Part shown: piece by piece, positions 16,988-24,861 of the stretch
How the letters are laid out: every line of letters starts with the position of its first letter
How positions within the stretch are numbered: position 1 is the first letter of the stretch
Assembly: GCF_003477605.1 (NCBI RefSeq)
Contig: NZ_QUDR01000015.1
Coordinates: 20,416 to 84,415, forward strand
Origin: Clostridium sp. AF37-5
GTDB taxonomy: Bacteria; Bacillota; Clostridia; Lachnospirales; Lachnospiraceae
Reading direction: 5' to 3'
DNA length: 64,000 bases
Made by a program: the position numbers and the translations under genes
The notes under the pieces: model-generated
Told to the model about the DNA's origin: nothing
Seen by the model: only the letters and a program-made list of their open reading frames with translations
Databases searched by the model: none

Positions 16988-17931
16988 TACTCCTCTGAAG
17001 TTTTTCTCAAATTGCTCTCAAACATGCGGTTGAAACCAAGCCATCCCATGTTGTCGCCTGCCTGAGTAAATACTTCCGTCAAAGTCTGCAATTTCGCGTC
17101 GGCGTTATCCGCCATATGTAACGCCATTGCCTCCATAATCGCCGGTACTTTCGGCGAACCAAATTCCATCTTGCCATGATGCGCAAGAATACAATGAACG
17201 AGTTCATTTTTCAATTTTGGCGGGAAATTAGGAATCTGTGCTGCCGCATTTTCCATGCAGCGTGCGCCAATGTAAATGTGACCGAGAAGCTGGCCGTCAT
17301 CCGTGTAGTCATTCATTGGAAAATCCGAAATTTCCTGAATTTTTCCCATGTCGTGGAACAACGCCGCTGTGATGAGCAAATCTCTGTGAATCATTGGATA
17401 ATGCTCCGCAAAATACTGGCACATGTCCGTGACACTGAGCGTATGCTCCAAAAGTCCGCCCATGAAGCCATGATGAACACTCTTCGCTGCCGAATGTTTC
17501 TTAAATGCATCGACAAACTCTTTATTTTCCACAAAATACATTTCCAAAATTTTTCGCAGATATTTGTTCTGCACACTTGCGACATATTTCAAAATGCGGC
17601 TAAACATTTCTCCAACATCTTTTTTCGTGCAAGGCACATAATCCGTCGGGTCATATTCGCCCTCGTCGCTGATGCGGACGCGGGAAATGTTCATCTGCAA
17701 ATTTCCCTGAAAACTCGTTACCATTCCTTCGCAGTGAATGTAATCCATCGCCTCAAAATTGGCAATACCATTGTTCAGCTCCCAGATTTTTCCGTCTGCG
17801 GTTCCCGTTTTATCCTGTAAGGTCAGGGAATAATACGTTTTTCCTGCCTTTGTTTTCAAAATCTGTTTCTGTTTGCACAAATACGTGCCAACAAACTTTT
17901 CACCTTCGCGGTAATCCTTCAAATAATTCAT
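16987..17931 (-). CDS. yhaM: YhaM-family 3'-5' exoribonuclease
   Basis: A 314-aa protein with an N-terminal OB-fold nucleic-acid-binding domain (KTKAGKTYYSLTLQDKTG, residues about 20-90) and a C-terminal HD phosphohydrolase domain: HHGFMGGLLEHT, then AALFHDMGKIQEI, then HCILAHHGKMEFG. This is the architecture and length of B. subtilis YhaM, a cytoplasmic exoribonuclease that trims RNA (and single-stranded DNA) from the 3' end. It is coupled to rlmD by a one-base overlap, giving an RNA-metabolism operon. Confidence 0.9.
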   Translation of the reverse strand: MNYLKDYREGEKFVGTYLCKQKQILKTKAGKTYYSLTLQDKTGTADGKIWELNNGIANFEAMDYIHCEGMVTSFQGNLQMNISRVRISDEGEYDPTDYVPCTKKDVGEMFSRILKYVASVQNKYLRKILEMYFVENKEFVDAFKKHSAAKSVHHGFMGGLLEHTLSVTDMCQYFAEHYPMIHRDLLITAALFHDMGKIQEISDFPMNDYTDDGQLLGHIYIGARCMENAAAQIPNFPPKLKNELVHCILAHHGKMEFGSPKVPAIMEAMALHMADNADAKLQTLTEVFTQAGDNMGWLGFNRMFESNLRKTSEE

Positions 17932-17951
17932 TTTTTTATCTCCATTTCATA

Positions 17952-18674
17952 TTAGTATCTTTTTTTCACAGCCGTAAATGGTCCGTAGATTTTTTTGCCA
18001 TTTATCTTTTTATAAGCACGCACCATAAAGCCGTATTTCATGCCGTGAACAAGCATGCCGCGCTTGTAGCTGCGCCCTTTTTGCGTTTTCGCTCTGCTGT
18101 ACTTTGTCTTAATACCTTTTACAAACACTTTCGTATAAACCTGATAACCGGAAACACTTTTTGTTTTCTTCCAGGTTACCACAATTTTTCTTCCTCTTTT
18201 TTTCGCCTTAAGCCCTTTAATTTTCCCCGGCACCAATTTTACCGATGCCGTTTTTGCCTCTGTCTGCACCTGTGTCGTACCATCCGCACGTGTACGGAAC
18301 ACGCAGACCTGATAAATGTAAGTTTTTCCTGCTTTCACCGACTTGTCCACATACGTTTTATTTCCCGGCGTACCATCCGAAATCCGCGCAATTTCTGCAA
18401 AATCACTTTTCTCGCTTTTTCTAAAAATGACGGCACCCTGTGCCTCTCCGCTCTGCGTCCATGTAATTGTAACCTGTTTTAACGAAGACGCTTTTTTCGT
18501 CGCCATGATGATCGCCGCACCAAGCGGAGTTTCTGCCGGTGTTTCAATTGTCACGCCAGAACCCGAAGCCGCCGTTGGCTCGTCGGCGGACACGTTTACA
18601 TTTGGTCCTATTATCATTCCAAAAATTCCTGCCACTAAAAAAGGCACCCCCACAAATTGCATCCATTTTTTCAA
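17952..18674 (-). CDS. secreted protein with fibronectin type III-like domains, 240 aa
   Basis: A signal peptide (MKKWMQFVGVPFLVAGIFGM, cleavage probably after NVNVSA) is followed by a short acidic linker and two beta-rich domains of the fibronectin III kind (KQVTITWTQSGEAQGAVIF; RKIVVTWKKTKSVSGYQVY). The mature C-terminus is strongly basic (KKINGKKIYGPFTAVKKRY), a pattern seen in cell-wall-attached Lachnospiraceae proteins. The start is TTG, supported by AAGGAGGG 7 nt upstream; the next ATG would remove the basic start of the signal peptide. Role unknown; probably surface binding. No sortase motif or enzyme domain is present. Confidence 0.75.
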   Translation of the reverse strand: MKKWMQFVGVPFLVAGIFGMIIGPNVNVSADEPTAASGSGVTIETPAETPLGAAIIMATKKASSLKQVTITWTQSGEAQGAVIFRKSEKSDFAEIARISDGTPGNKTYVDKSVKAGKTYIYQVCVFRTRADGTTQVQTEAKTASVKLVPGKIKGLKAKKRGRKIVVTWKKTKSVSGYQVYTKVFVKGIKTKYSRAKTQKGRSYKRGMLVHGMKYGFMVRAYKKINGKKIYGPFTAVKKRY

Positions 18675-18677
18675 AAA

Positions 18678-18786
18678 TGTTCCCTCCTTAACTTCAGCTC
18701 TTTTGACTCTAAGAACATATAACTTATGTTATCCGGATTGCTAACTTTTCGACCCTGATACCATAATAATAGAAAAGGAGGGAACA
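18678..18786 (-). promoter_or_regulatory. 12-bp inverted repeat that includes a Shine-Dalgarno site
   Basis: TGTTCCCTCCTT at 18678-18689 and AAGGAGGGAACA at 18775-18786 are perfect inverted copies about 85 bp apart. The gene-proximal copy, read on the minus strand, is the ribosome site of the fibronectin-like gene. If transcription begins upstream of 18786, the distal copy could pair with it and hide it. A candidate promoter (TTGCTT, 17 bp, TATTAT) overlaps the distal copy, in which case it would not be transcribed. Confidence 0.4.
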
Positions 18787-18812
18787 AGCAAGGTGTTTTT
18801 CACCAAGTTCAG

Positions 18813-18962
18813 TTAATCAAACAATGAAATTCCAAAACGGATTCGTCTGAAAAACTTGTAAAACAGGACAGCAATCAGCGACAATACCATGTATAAACAA
18901 CTAAGTACACCACAAGCGCCTCCGATAAAAATAACTACATTCAAAAAAATTGTTCCCAACAT
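18813..18962 (-). CDS. small membrane protein, 49 aa
   Basis: A short frame starting MLGTIFLNVVIFIGGACGVL and ending in a basic tail YKFFRRIRFGISLFD. It is hydrophobic along most of its length and should cross the membrane once or twice. GGAGG lies 9 nt upstream of the chosen ATG; another ATG two codons earlier is only 3 nt from it. It lies between the fibronectin-like gene and a two-helix membrane protein gene on the same strand. I do not recognise a family. Confidence 0.5.
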   Translation of the reverse strand: MLGTIFLNVVIFIGGACGVLSCLYMVLSLIAVLFYKFFRRIRFGISLFD

Positions 18963-19081
18963 AATCATTTTCCTCCATATTTAATTTTCGACATAACAAG
19001 CCCGTCCTTTTGCCAAAAATCAAAGACATGACATGACAAAATAGCAGATTTACAGCAAAAGAACAAACCATCTTTATTCAA

Positions 19082-19495
19082 TTATCCAATATGGAAGGTG
19101 CGTTTTTTTCCGTCCGTCCGAAAGAGCCATCGTAAAATGCGCAGGCGGCTGCCTGTGTCGTGTCCTTTCGCATAGAGATGTAATAAGAGTGCTGTTAATA
19201 CAGCGAGAAATATAAGAGAACCAAAACCGGTTAAAACAAGCGGTGTTCTCGATAAATATCCGGTATTTCTTGCAGTGCTGCGAAGCAGACAGACAATTGG
19301 CGTCTGCTCTGAAAAACGCTCGCCGCGGATGGCATATTTAATCCCGGAGCCATCAATCCGCGCATCCGAAGAAATCGTATTCGAACAACCCTGCGAAATG
19401 ACTGTGCGGTCAGGCACATGATCAAAAAGGACGCCGCATACGAGAATGACAAATATGAAACTTGCAATCATTTTTCTTCGTGTTTGTGTATTCAT
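19082..19495 (-). CDS. hypothetical membrane protein with two transmembrane helices, 137 aa
   Basis: The first helix lies at about residues 9-23 (MIASFIFVILVCGVLF) and the second at about 90-110 (LVLTGFGSLIFLAVLTALLL), with an extracytoplasmic loop between them containing two cysteines (QGCSN, VCLL) and a basic cytoplasmic tail. The ribosome site is weak (AGAG), and an upstream TTG is possible. No family is recognised. The stretch upstream is taken up by the first palindromic repeat. Confidence 0.5.
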   Translation of the reverse strand: MNTQTRRKMIASFIFVILVCGVLFDHVPDRTVISQGCSNTISSDARIDGSGIKYAIRGERFSEQTPIVCLLRSTARNTGYLSRTPLVLTGFGSLIFLAVLTALLLHLYAKGHDTGSRLRILRWLFRTDGKKRTFHIG

Positions 19496-19555
19496 GACTC
19501 TATTGTAAAACAACTGGTGGAATTATTCAAGATGGAGTTTTGGGGGTTATTTGGG

Positions 19556-19702
19556 TTCCGTGATTTAGGAGAAAAGCTTTGCGTCTCGTGGGCACTCTCG
19601 TTAATTGAGTGCGTAGCAGTATGGGCACTGAAACTACCAGTGCCACATACCGACGCACTCAAAACCCACTCGTCACAAAGTTTTTCTCCTAAATTACTGC
19701 AA
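19556..19702 (+). repeat. palindromic repeat family 1, copy A
   Basis: Starts TTCCGTGATTTAGGAG and ends CTCCTAAATTACTGCAA. The outer arms pair (TTTAGGAGAAAA with TTTTTCTCCTAAA). The core carries GTGGGCACTCTCGTT on one side and GACGCACTCAAAACCCAC on the other, and the apical stem is GGGCACTG/CAGTGCC closed by AAACTAC. The TTCCGT end is used to define orientation. Chance reading frames inside it are not genes. Confidence 0.85.
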
Positions 19703-19905
19703 TCCAAATGAAATCCGCAGCAAACACTTAACCCAAGTCACTGCCCCTCCCCCCATAAACAACCGTTTCCCTCGAAAAGCACAAAAAGAGTTGCATGCTT
19801 TTTCAGCAAAAACAACCATTAAGGCAAAAATTTGCGGAAAACGTTGCATTTACCTCGTAATTTTCCTTGATAAGGTCGAATTTCAGGGCAAAAACGCATC
19901 AAAAT

Positions 19906-19940
19906 GCAACCCTATAACGCTAATCACAGAAAAAGAGTTG
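19906..19940 (+). repeat. short repeat family 2, copy 1
   Basis: GCAACCCTAT, 15 variable bases, AAAAGAGTTG; ungapped against two copies near 61.7 and 61.9 kb. A half site, AAAAAGAGTTGCATGC, lies at 19783-19798, so the pair may bound one 158-bp unit. The space between them (and back to copy A) has no gene. Confidence 0.65.
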
Positions 19941-20047
19941 CCTAGCCCCCATAAAGCCACGTCGCCTCGCCCAAACGCACACACCGCAAACCAATCCCCA
20001 AAACAAACTCCCCTTCATCCATCAGAACCGTTGCCAAGTTTTTAGGA

Positions 20048-20205
20048 TTCCAGTAAATTACCAGAAAAAGTGGTGGCTCTAGTGGGTTTTGAGTGCGTCG
20101 GTATGAGATGCCTGTACATGCGTTAGCATAGGCATCCATACCGCTACGCACTCAACGAGTGAAAACGCCCACTAGAGCCACCACTTTTCCTAGTAATTTA
20201 CGGAA
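20048..20205 (-). repeat. palindromic repeat family 1, copy B
   Basis: In inverted orientation relative to copy A. It starts TTCCAGTAAATTACC and ends AGTAATTTACGGAA. The outer arm AAAGTGGTGGCTCTAGTGGG pairs with CCCACTAGAGCCACCACTTT over 20 bp without mismatch, yet this arm is unrelated to the arms of the other copies. The core GAGTGCGTCGGTATGAG and CATACCGCTACGCACTC is shared; the apical stem is ATGCCT/AGGCAT. Confidence 0.9.
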
Positions 20206-20224
20206 CTAAAAACGCAACGCTCCC

Positions 20225-20254
20225 TTTACAAACAGAAACCAAATATTGTACAAT
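20225..20254 (+). promoter_or_regulatory. sigma-A promoter of mutS2
   Basis: TTTACA (20225-20230), an 18-bp spacer and TACAAT (20249-20254), about 60 bp ahead of the GTG start codon. It begins only 20 bp after palindromic copy B. Confidence 0.6.
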
Positions 20255-20314
20255 AGCAATGCAGGAAAGCAAACCACACAGCCCCTGCTTCACTACACGA
20301 AGGGAGTTTTTATT

Positions 20315-22678
20315 GTGAATAAAAAAGTATTACAAACACTTGAATATTATAAAATTATTGACATGCTTCTTGAGGAGGCAGACACACCGCTTGCCAAGGA
20401 AAGCATACGCCACCTTCTGCCTTCTTCAAAGCGGGAGGAAATCATTAGCTGGCAGACTGAAACTTCGCACGCACTCATGCGTCTTTTAAAACAGGGACGG
20501 CTGCCATTTCACGGGCTAACGGATATTCGTCCAAGTCTGGTGCCGCTGGAAAAAGGCGGCGTGCTCGGCATGGGTGAACTTCTTGACATCGCCCGGTGTT
20601 TGGAGATTGCCAAAGATGCCATCGCTTATGATGCCAAGTTTGAAGATTTGAAAGATGCACTTTCCGGACGCTTTTGTGCACTTATGGATTTGCCGGATTT
20701 GCGTCTGGAAATCAACCGCTGCATTTTGAGCCCGGAAGAAATGGCAGATGATGCGAGTTCCGAATTGAGACGAATTCGCCGTGCCATGAAAACCACGAAC
20801 GATAAAGTGCGCGAGCAATTGACGGCAACTATGAATCTATCCGGCTCCATGCTGCGTGACAACATCGTAACCATGCGAAACGGCAGGTATTGTCTGCCGG
20901 TTAAGCAGGAATATAAATCTACTTTTCCGGGTATGATTCATGACCAGAGTTCGACCGGCTCGACCTTTTTCATTGAGCCGATGGCAATTGTGCAGTTAAA
21001 CAATGAGTTGGCGGAACTGGGTATGAAAGAGCAGGAAGAAATTGAAAAAATACTGGCGTTGTTAAGCGCTCTTGCAGCGCCTTACGCCGAAGATTTACAG
21101 CGAAATGTGTTGCTGCTTGCGGAACTTGACTTTATCTTTGCAAAGGCAAAACTTTCTAAAAAAATGCAGGGAAGCGAACCACTTTTTGACCAGGATTACA
21201 TCCATATTAAAAAGGGACGTCACCCGCTGATTCCAAAAGATAAAGTCGTACCGATTGATGTCACACTCGGAAAAACTTATGATTTACTGATTATCACCGG
21301 ACCAAATACCGGTGGTAAAACAGTATCGTTAAAAACGGTTGGATTATTTACTCTGATGGGACAGGCCGGTCTGCATATTCCGGCATATGACCACTCGCAT
21401 CTGCGCGTATACGAAGAAGTTTACGCCGATATCGGCGATGAGCAGAGTATTGAGCAGAGTCTGAGTACATTCTCCTCCCACATGGTAAACACCGTTTATA
21501 TTTTGAAACGCGCAAACAAAAAGACACTGGCACTCTTTGATGAGCTTGGCGCCGGAACCGACCCAACGGAAGGTGCCGCACTCGCGATTGCGATTTTAGA
21601 TAATCTGCATAACCGAAATGTAACCGCTATGGCTACGACGCACTACAGCGAATTAAAAATTTATGCCCTGTCCACCGATGGTGTTGAAAACGCCTCATGT
21701 GAATTTGACGTAGAATCTTTGCAGCCGACTTACCGGCTGTTAGTCGGCGTTCCGGGAAAAAGTAATGCGTTTGCAATATCTGGAAAATTAGGACTTCCAA
21801 AAGAAATTATTGATGAAGCAGGCAAACTTGTCGACTCCGACAGCCGCAGTTTTGAAGATGTTGTCACAGGTCTTGAGGATGCCAGAACCGCCGCTGAAAA
21901 AGAGCGTGAGAAAGCGAAAAAAATCCGCGAAGAAGCAGAGCATTTCCGTGATAAAATGAAAGCGAAAAACGAGCGGATTGATGCCGCCAAGGATAAAATT
22001 TTACGCCGCGCAAACGAAGAGGCCCACGAGATTATCCAGAAGGCAAAGGACACTGCCGACGAATCCATCCGCAAGTACAACAAGTGGATGAAAGGTTCCG
22101 GCATGACAAAAGAAATGGAAAAAGAGCGTGCAAACCTGCGCAAAGCGCTCAACGAAACTGAAAGCGAACTGACGATAGAGGGAACCAAAAAGGCACCAAA
22201 GAAAGCACCGGACAAATTGCAGATTGGTGACATTGTTATGGTTCATTCGATGGGTATTAAAGGAACCGTGAGCACGCTTCCAAACAGCAAAGGAAAATGT
22301 TTTGTCCAAATGGGCATTTTGCGCTCGGAAGTTTCCGTAAGCGACCTAGAACTTTTGGAGCAGGAAACCAAAGCTGCCAAAAAAGAAGCATCCATTACCC
22401 ATGCAAGAAACATGAAAATGGCAAAGGCTATGACTATTTCACCGGAAATCAATTTAATCGGAAAAACGGTGGACGAAGCCCTTTTTCTGCTTGACAAATA
22501 TTTAGATGACGCCTACCTTGCCAAACTCCATCAGGTAACCATCATCCACGGAGTCGGCACCGGTGCCCTGCGAAACGCTGTCCAAAACCACTGCAAAAAA
22601 AGCAAGTACGTCAAAAGTTACCGCATGGGAGAATACGGGGAAGGCGGATATGGTGTAACCGTAGTTGAATTTAAGTGA
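20315..22678 (+). CDS. mutS2: MutS2 family endonuclease / ribosome-splitting ATPase
   Basis: A 787-aa protein. The MutS-type ATPase has Walker A ITGPNTGGKTVSL (about 332-344), the DIGDEQSIEQSLSTFSSH block, Walker B LFDELGAGTDPTEGAAL and ATTHYSEL. A long charged coiled coil (KEREKAKKIREEAEHFRDKM) follows, then a C-terminal Smr nuclease domain with VTIIHGVGTGALR. There is no N-terminal mismatch-recognition domain, as expected for MutS2. In B. subtilis the protein (RqcU/MutSB) acts on collided ribosomes and in recombination control. The GTG start with GGGAG 8 nt upstream gives the family's normal length; an upstream in-frame TTG lies at the -10 box. RqcP, the partner of the same rescue pathway, is encoded near 46.1 kb. 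Confidence 0.95.
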   Translation: MNKKVLQTLEYYKIIDMLLEEADTPLAKESIRHLLPSSKREEIISWQTETSHALMRLLKQGRLPFHGLTDIRPSLVPLEKGGVLGMGELLDIARCLEIAKDAIAYDAKFEDLKDALSGRFCALMDLPDLRLEINRCILSPEEMADDASSELRRIRRAMKTTNDKVREQLTATMNLSGSMLRDNIVTMRNGRYCLPVKQEYKSTFPGMIHDQSSTGSTFFIEPMAIVQLNNELAELGMKEQEEIEKILALLSALAAPYAEDLQRNVLLLAELDFIFAKAKLSKKMQGSEPLFDQDYIHIKKGRHPLIPKDKVVPIDVTLGKTYDLLIITGPNTGGKTVSLKTVGLFTLMGQAGLHIPAYDHSHLRVYEEVYADIGDEQSIEQSLSTFSSHMVNTVYILKRANKKTLALFDELGAGTDPTEGAALAIAILDNLHNRNVTAMATTHYSELKIYALSTDGVENASCEFDVESLQPTYRLLVGVPGKSNAFAISGKLGLPKEIIDEAGKLVDSDSRSFEDVVTGLEDARTAAEKEREKAKKIREEAEHFRDKMKAKNERIDAAKDKILRRANEEAHEIIQKAKDTADESIRKYNKWMKGSGMTKEMEKERANLRKALNETESELTIEGTKKAPKKAPDKLQIGDIVMVHSMGIKGTVSTLPNSKGKCFVQMGILRSEVSVSDLELLEQETKAAKKEASITHARNMKMAKAMTISPEINLIGKTVDEALFLLDKYLDDAYLAKLHQVTIIHGVGTGALRNAVQNHCKKSKYVKSYRMGEYGEGGYGVTVVEFK

Positions 22679-22720
22679 TAAAAGACACATAAATCCAAAC
22701 AGAAGAAAGAGGAATCATTT

Positions 22721-23431
22721 ATGGAAAAAAGAAAAATTTTAATCGTCGATGACGATGCCAATATTGCAGAGTTAATCGCACTGTATTTAACAAAAGAATG
22801 TTTTCAATGTGAAATTGCAGAAGATGGCGAAACCGCTTTGGAAAAGCACCAAAGTTTTCAGCCGGACTTAATTTTACTCGACATCATGCTGCCCGGTATT
22901 GACGGCTATGACGTACTGCGCGAGATTCGCAAGCAGTATACGACACCGGTTATTATGCTGTCTGCTAAGGGAGAAACTTTCGATAAAGTATTAGGACTTG
23001 AGCTTGGCGCGGATGACTACATCATCAAACCGTTTGAACCAAAAGAAGTTGTAGCTCGCGTGAAGGCCGTTTTACGCCGGTTCGACAACCAGCAGGCAAG
23101 AGTGGCTTCCGCTGCCAAAGATACCCCAAAAGATGTCGTAACTTACGATGGCCTTGTTATCAGCCTTGCAAACTATTCCGTAACAGACCACGAAAAAACA
23201 ATCGAAATGCCGCCAAAAGAACTGGAACTGTTATACTTCCTTGCTTCTCACCCGAATCAAGTATTTACAAGAGAGCAACTTTTAGACCAAATCTGGGGGT
23301 ATGAATACATTGGCGAAACCCGAACCGTGGATGTTCATATCAAACGAATCCGCGAGAAATTAACCGAGAACCCGGCATGGTCTCTTACAACTGTATGGGG
23401 CATTGGCTACAAATTTGAAGTAAACGCATAG
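22721..23431 (+). CDS. OmpR/PhoB-family response regulator
   Basis: A 236-aa two-domain regulator. The receiver domain has the acidic pair VDDDANI, the phosphoacceptor aspartate in LILLDIMLPGIDGYD (about residue 54), and IIKPFEPKE with the conserved lysine. A C-terminal winged helix (PPKELELLYFLASHPNQVFT, DVHIKRIREKL, WGIGYKFE) binds DNA. AAAGAGG precedes the ATG. It lies 42 bp after mutS2 and 10 bp before the sensor kinase gene, so the pair is co-expressed, possibly with mutS2, as no terminator separates them. The target genes are unknown. Confidence 0.93.
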   Translation: MEKRKILIVDDDANIAELIALYLTKECFQCEIAEDGETALEKHQSFQPDLILLDIMLPGIDGYDVLREIRKQYTTPVIMLSAKGETFDKVLGLELGADDYIIKPFEPKEVVARVKAVLRRFDNQQARVASAAKDTPKDVVTYDGLVISLANYSVTDHEKTIEMPPKELELLYFLASHPNQVFTREQLLDQIWGYEYIGETRTVDVHIKRIREKLTENPAWSLTTVWGIGYKFEVNA

Positions 23432-23441
23432 GAGACTTCGT

Positions 23442-24851
23442 ATGAAAAAATACTTAAAGACGACCCTCGGTCGAAAGTTATTAGCATTTTATCTCGTCCT
23501 GTTTGCCATCACTTTTTACCTGATAACAACCGTTGGACGCGACTATATTTCGGAGCGTGTTGAGTCCGAAAGCATTAGTAATCTCCGCAGTGTCGGAATC
23601 ACGCTGCTTGGCTCGCACATCAATGAACAGCGCTATACAAAAACGACCATTTTATCGTTACGGGACCAGTTGAAAATGGCGTCCGAAGCCGCTGAAGCAG
23701 AAATCTTAATTGTGTGCAGCGATGGCGATGTAATTCTCAACACAGACACCGAGAAAACGTATAATATCTATCAGGGAAGTTCCTCTTTCCTTCATGAAGA
23801 CGTGATTAAAGACACGACACTCAGCGGTCTCTTGTCCGAGAATTCAACCTGTGTCATTCTGCCAATGGAACAGAGTGCCTACTTAAACGGCTACCTTGTT
23901 CTCGCACAGCCGAACCAGTTTATCAACAATCGTGCCATATATTACACCAATATATTAACAACCTTTTTCTATCTGATTATGGCAATTGTCGGTTTTGTGT
24001 TCCTGCTCATTTACGTTTTCAATGTACGCCCTTTGCACAAACTGCGTAAAGGTGCCAGCCAATTCTCGATTAACCACGAAAATCCGCCGATTCTCATTAA
24101 ATCTCAAGACGAATACGGCGAATTGGCAAAAACACTGAATGTTATCGGAGCAGAACTCAGTAAATTTGATGAGTACCAGCGAAAATTTATTTCCAACATT
24201 TCGCACGATTTCCGCTCCCCTTTAACAAGTATTCAGGGTTATGTTCAGGCGATGAAAGATGGCGTGATTCCGGCGGATAATCAGGAAAAATATTTAGATA
24301 TTATTTTGTATGAAACCGAACGGCTGACAAAATTAACGTCAAATTTAATTGATATGAACAACTACGACCGCGACAATATTATGCTTGAGCAGGAATCATT
24401 CGACATTCACAAAGCAGTCAAAATGACCTGCGAAAGCCTGGAAGGAACAGCTTCCAATAAGCAAATCACCTTCACTTACAATCTCTGTGAGCCGGAAGAA
24501 CTTCTCGTTTACGCCGATAAGCAAAAGATTTTACAGGTTCTTAGAAATCTCTGTGATAACGCAATTAAGTTCAGCCACGAAGAATCGGAAATCTGCCTGC
24601 ATACCTTTACTAAAGGGGAAAAAGTTTTTATTTCGATAAAGGATTCCGGCATCGGGATTCCGCGTGAGGACCTAAATCTGATTTGGGACCGTTTTTACAA
24701 AACCGATTTATCCCGTGGCAAAGACAAATTAGGCTCCGGACTGGGGCTTGCCATCTGCCGGGAAATCATAAACGCCCACAAGCAGACAATTGACGTTGTC
24801 AGCACTGTAGGCGTTGGTTCTGAATTTGTATTTACTTTACCAAAAGCATAA
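23442..24851 (+). CDS. membrane sensor histidine kinase
   Basis: A 469-aa kinase paired with the upstream regulator. Membrane helices lie at about residues 12-32 and 170-195, with an extracytoplasmic sensor domain of about 135 residues between them; a HAMP segment, the HisKA box FISNISHDFRSPLTSIQGY with its phosphohistidine, and a HATPase with N box LRNLCDNAIKFS, DSGIGIPRED and GSGLGLAI follow. AGGAG lies 7 nt before the ATG. The sensory signal cannot be predicted. Its stop is only 10 bp from the stop of the convergent anti-sigma gene. Confidence 0.93.
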   Translation: MKKYLKTTLGRKLLAFYLVLFAITFYLITTVGRDYISERVESESISNLRSVGITLLGSHINEQRYTKTTILSLRDQLKMASEAAEAEILIVCSDGDVILNTDTEKTYNIYQGSSSFLHEDVIKDTTLSGLLSENSTCVILPMEQSAYLNGYLVLAQPNQFINNRAIYYTNILTTFFYLIMAIVGFVFLLIYVFNVRPLHKLRKGASQFSINHENPPILIKSQDEYGELAKTLNVIGAELSKFDEYQRKFISNISHDFRSPLTSIQGYVQAMKDGVIPADNQEKYLDIILYETERLTKLTSNLIDMNNYDRDNIMLEQESFDIHKAVKMTCESLEGTASNKQITFTYNLCEPEELLVYADKQKILQVLRNLCDNAIKFSHEESEICLHTFTKGEKVFISIKDSGIGIPREDLNLIWDRFYKTDLSRGKDKLGSGLGLAICREIINAHKQTIDVVSTVGVGSEFVFTLPKA

Positions 24852-24861
24852 TAAAAGGGGA

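Noticed and set aside
17176..17820. Open plus-strand frame of about 214 codons opposite yhaM
   Set aside because: It is antisense to a clearly conserved gene, has no ribosome site, and its composition (many H, C, R, F) is typical of a shadow frame.
19418..20151. Several frames of 69 to 97 codons within 19.4-20.2 kb on both strands
   Set aside because: They coincide with the palindromic repeats; the reading frames arise from repeat sequence on both strands.
20246..20314. TTG start extending mutS2 by 23 codons
   Set aside because: It falls on the promoter -10 box; the GTG at 20315 has a good ribosome site and gives the normal family length.
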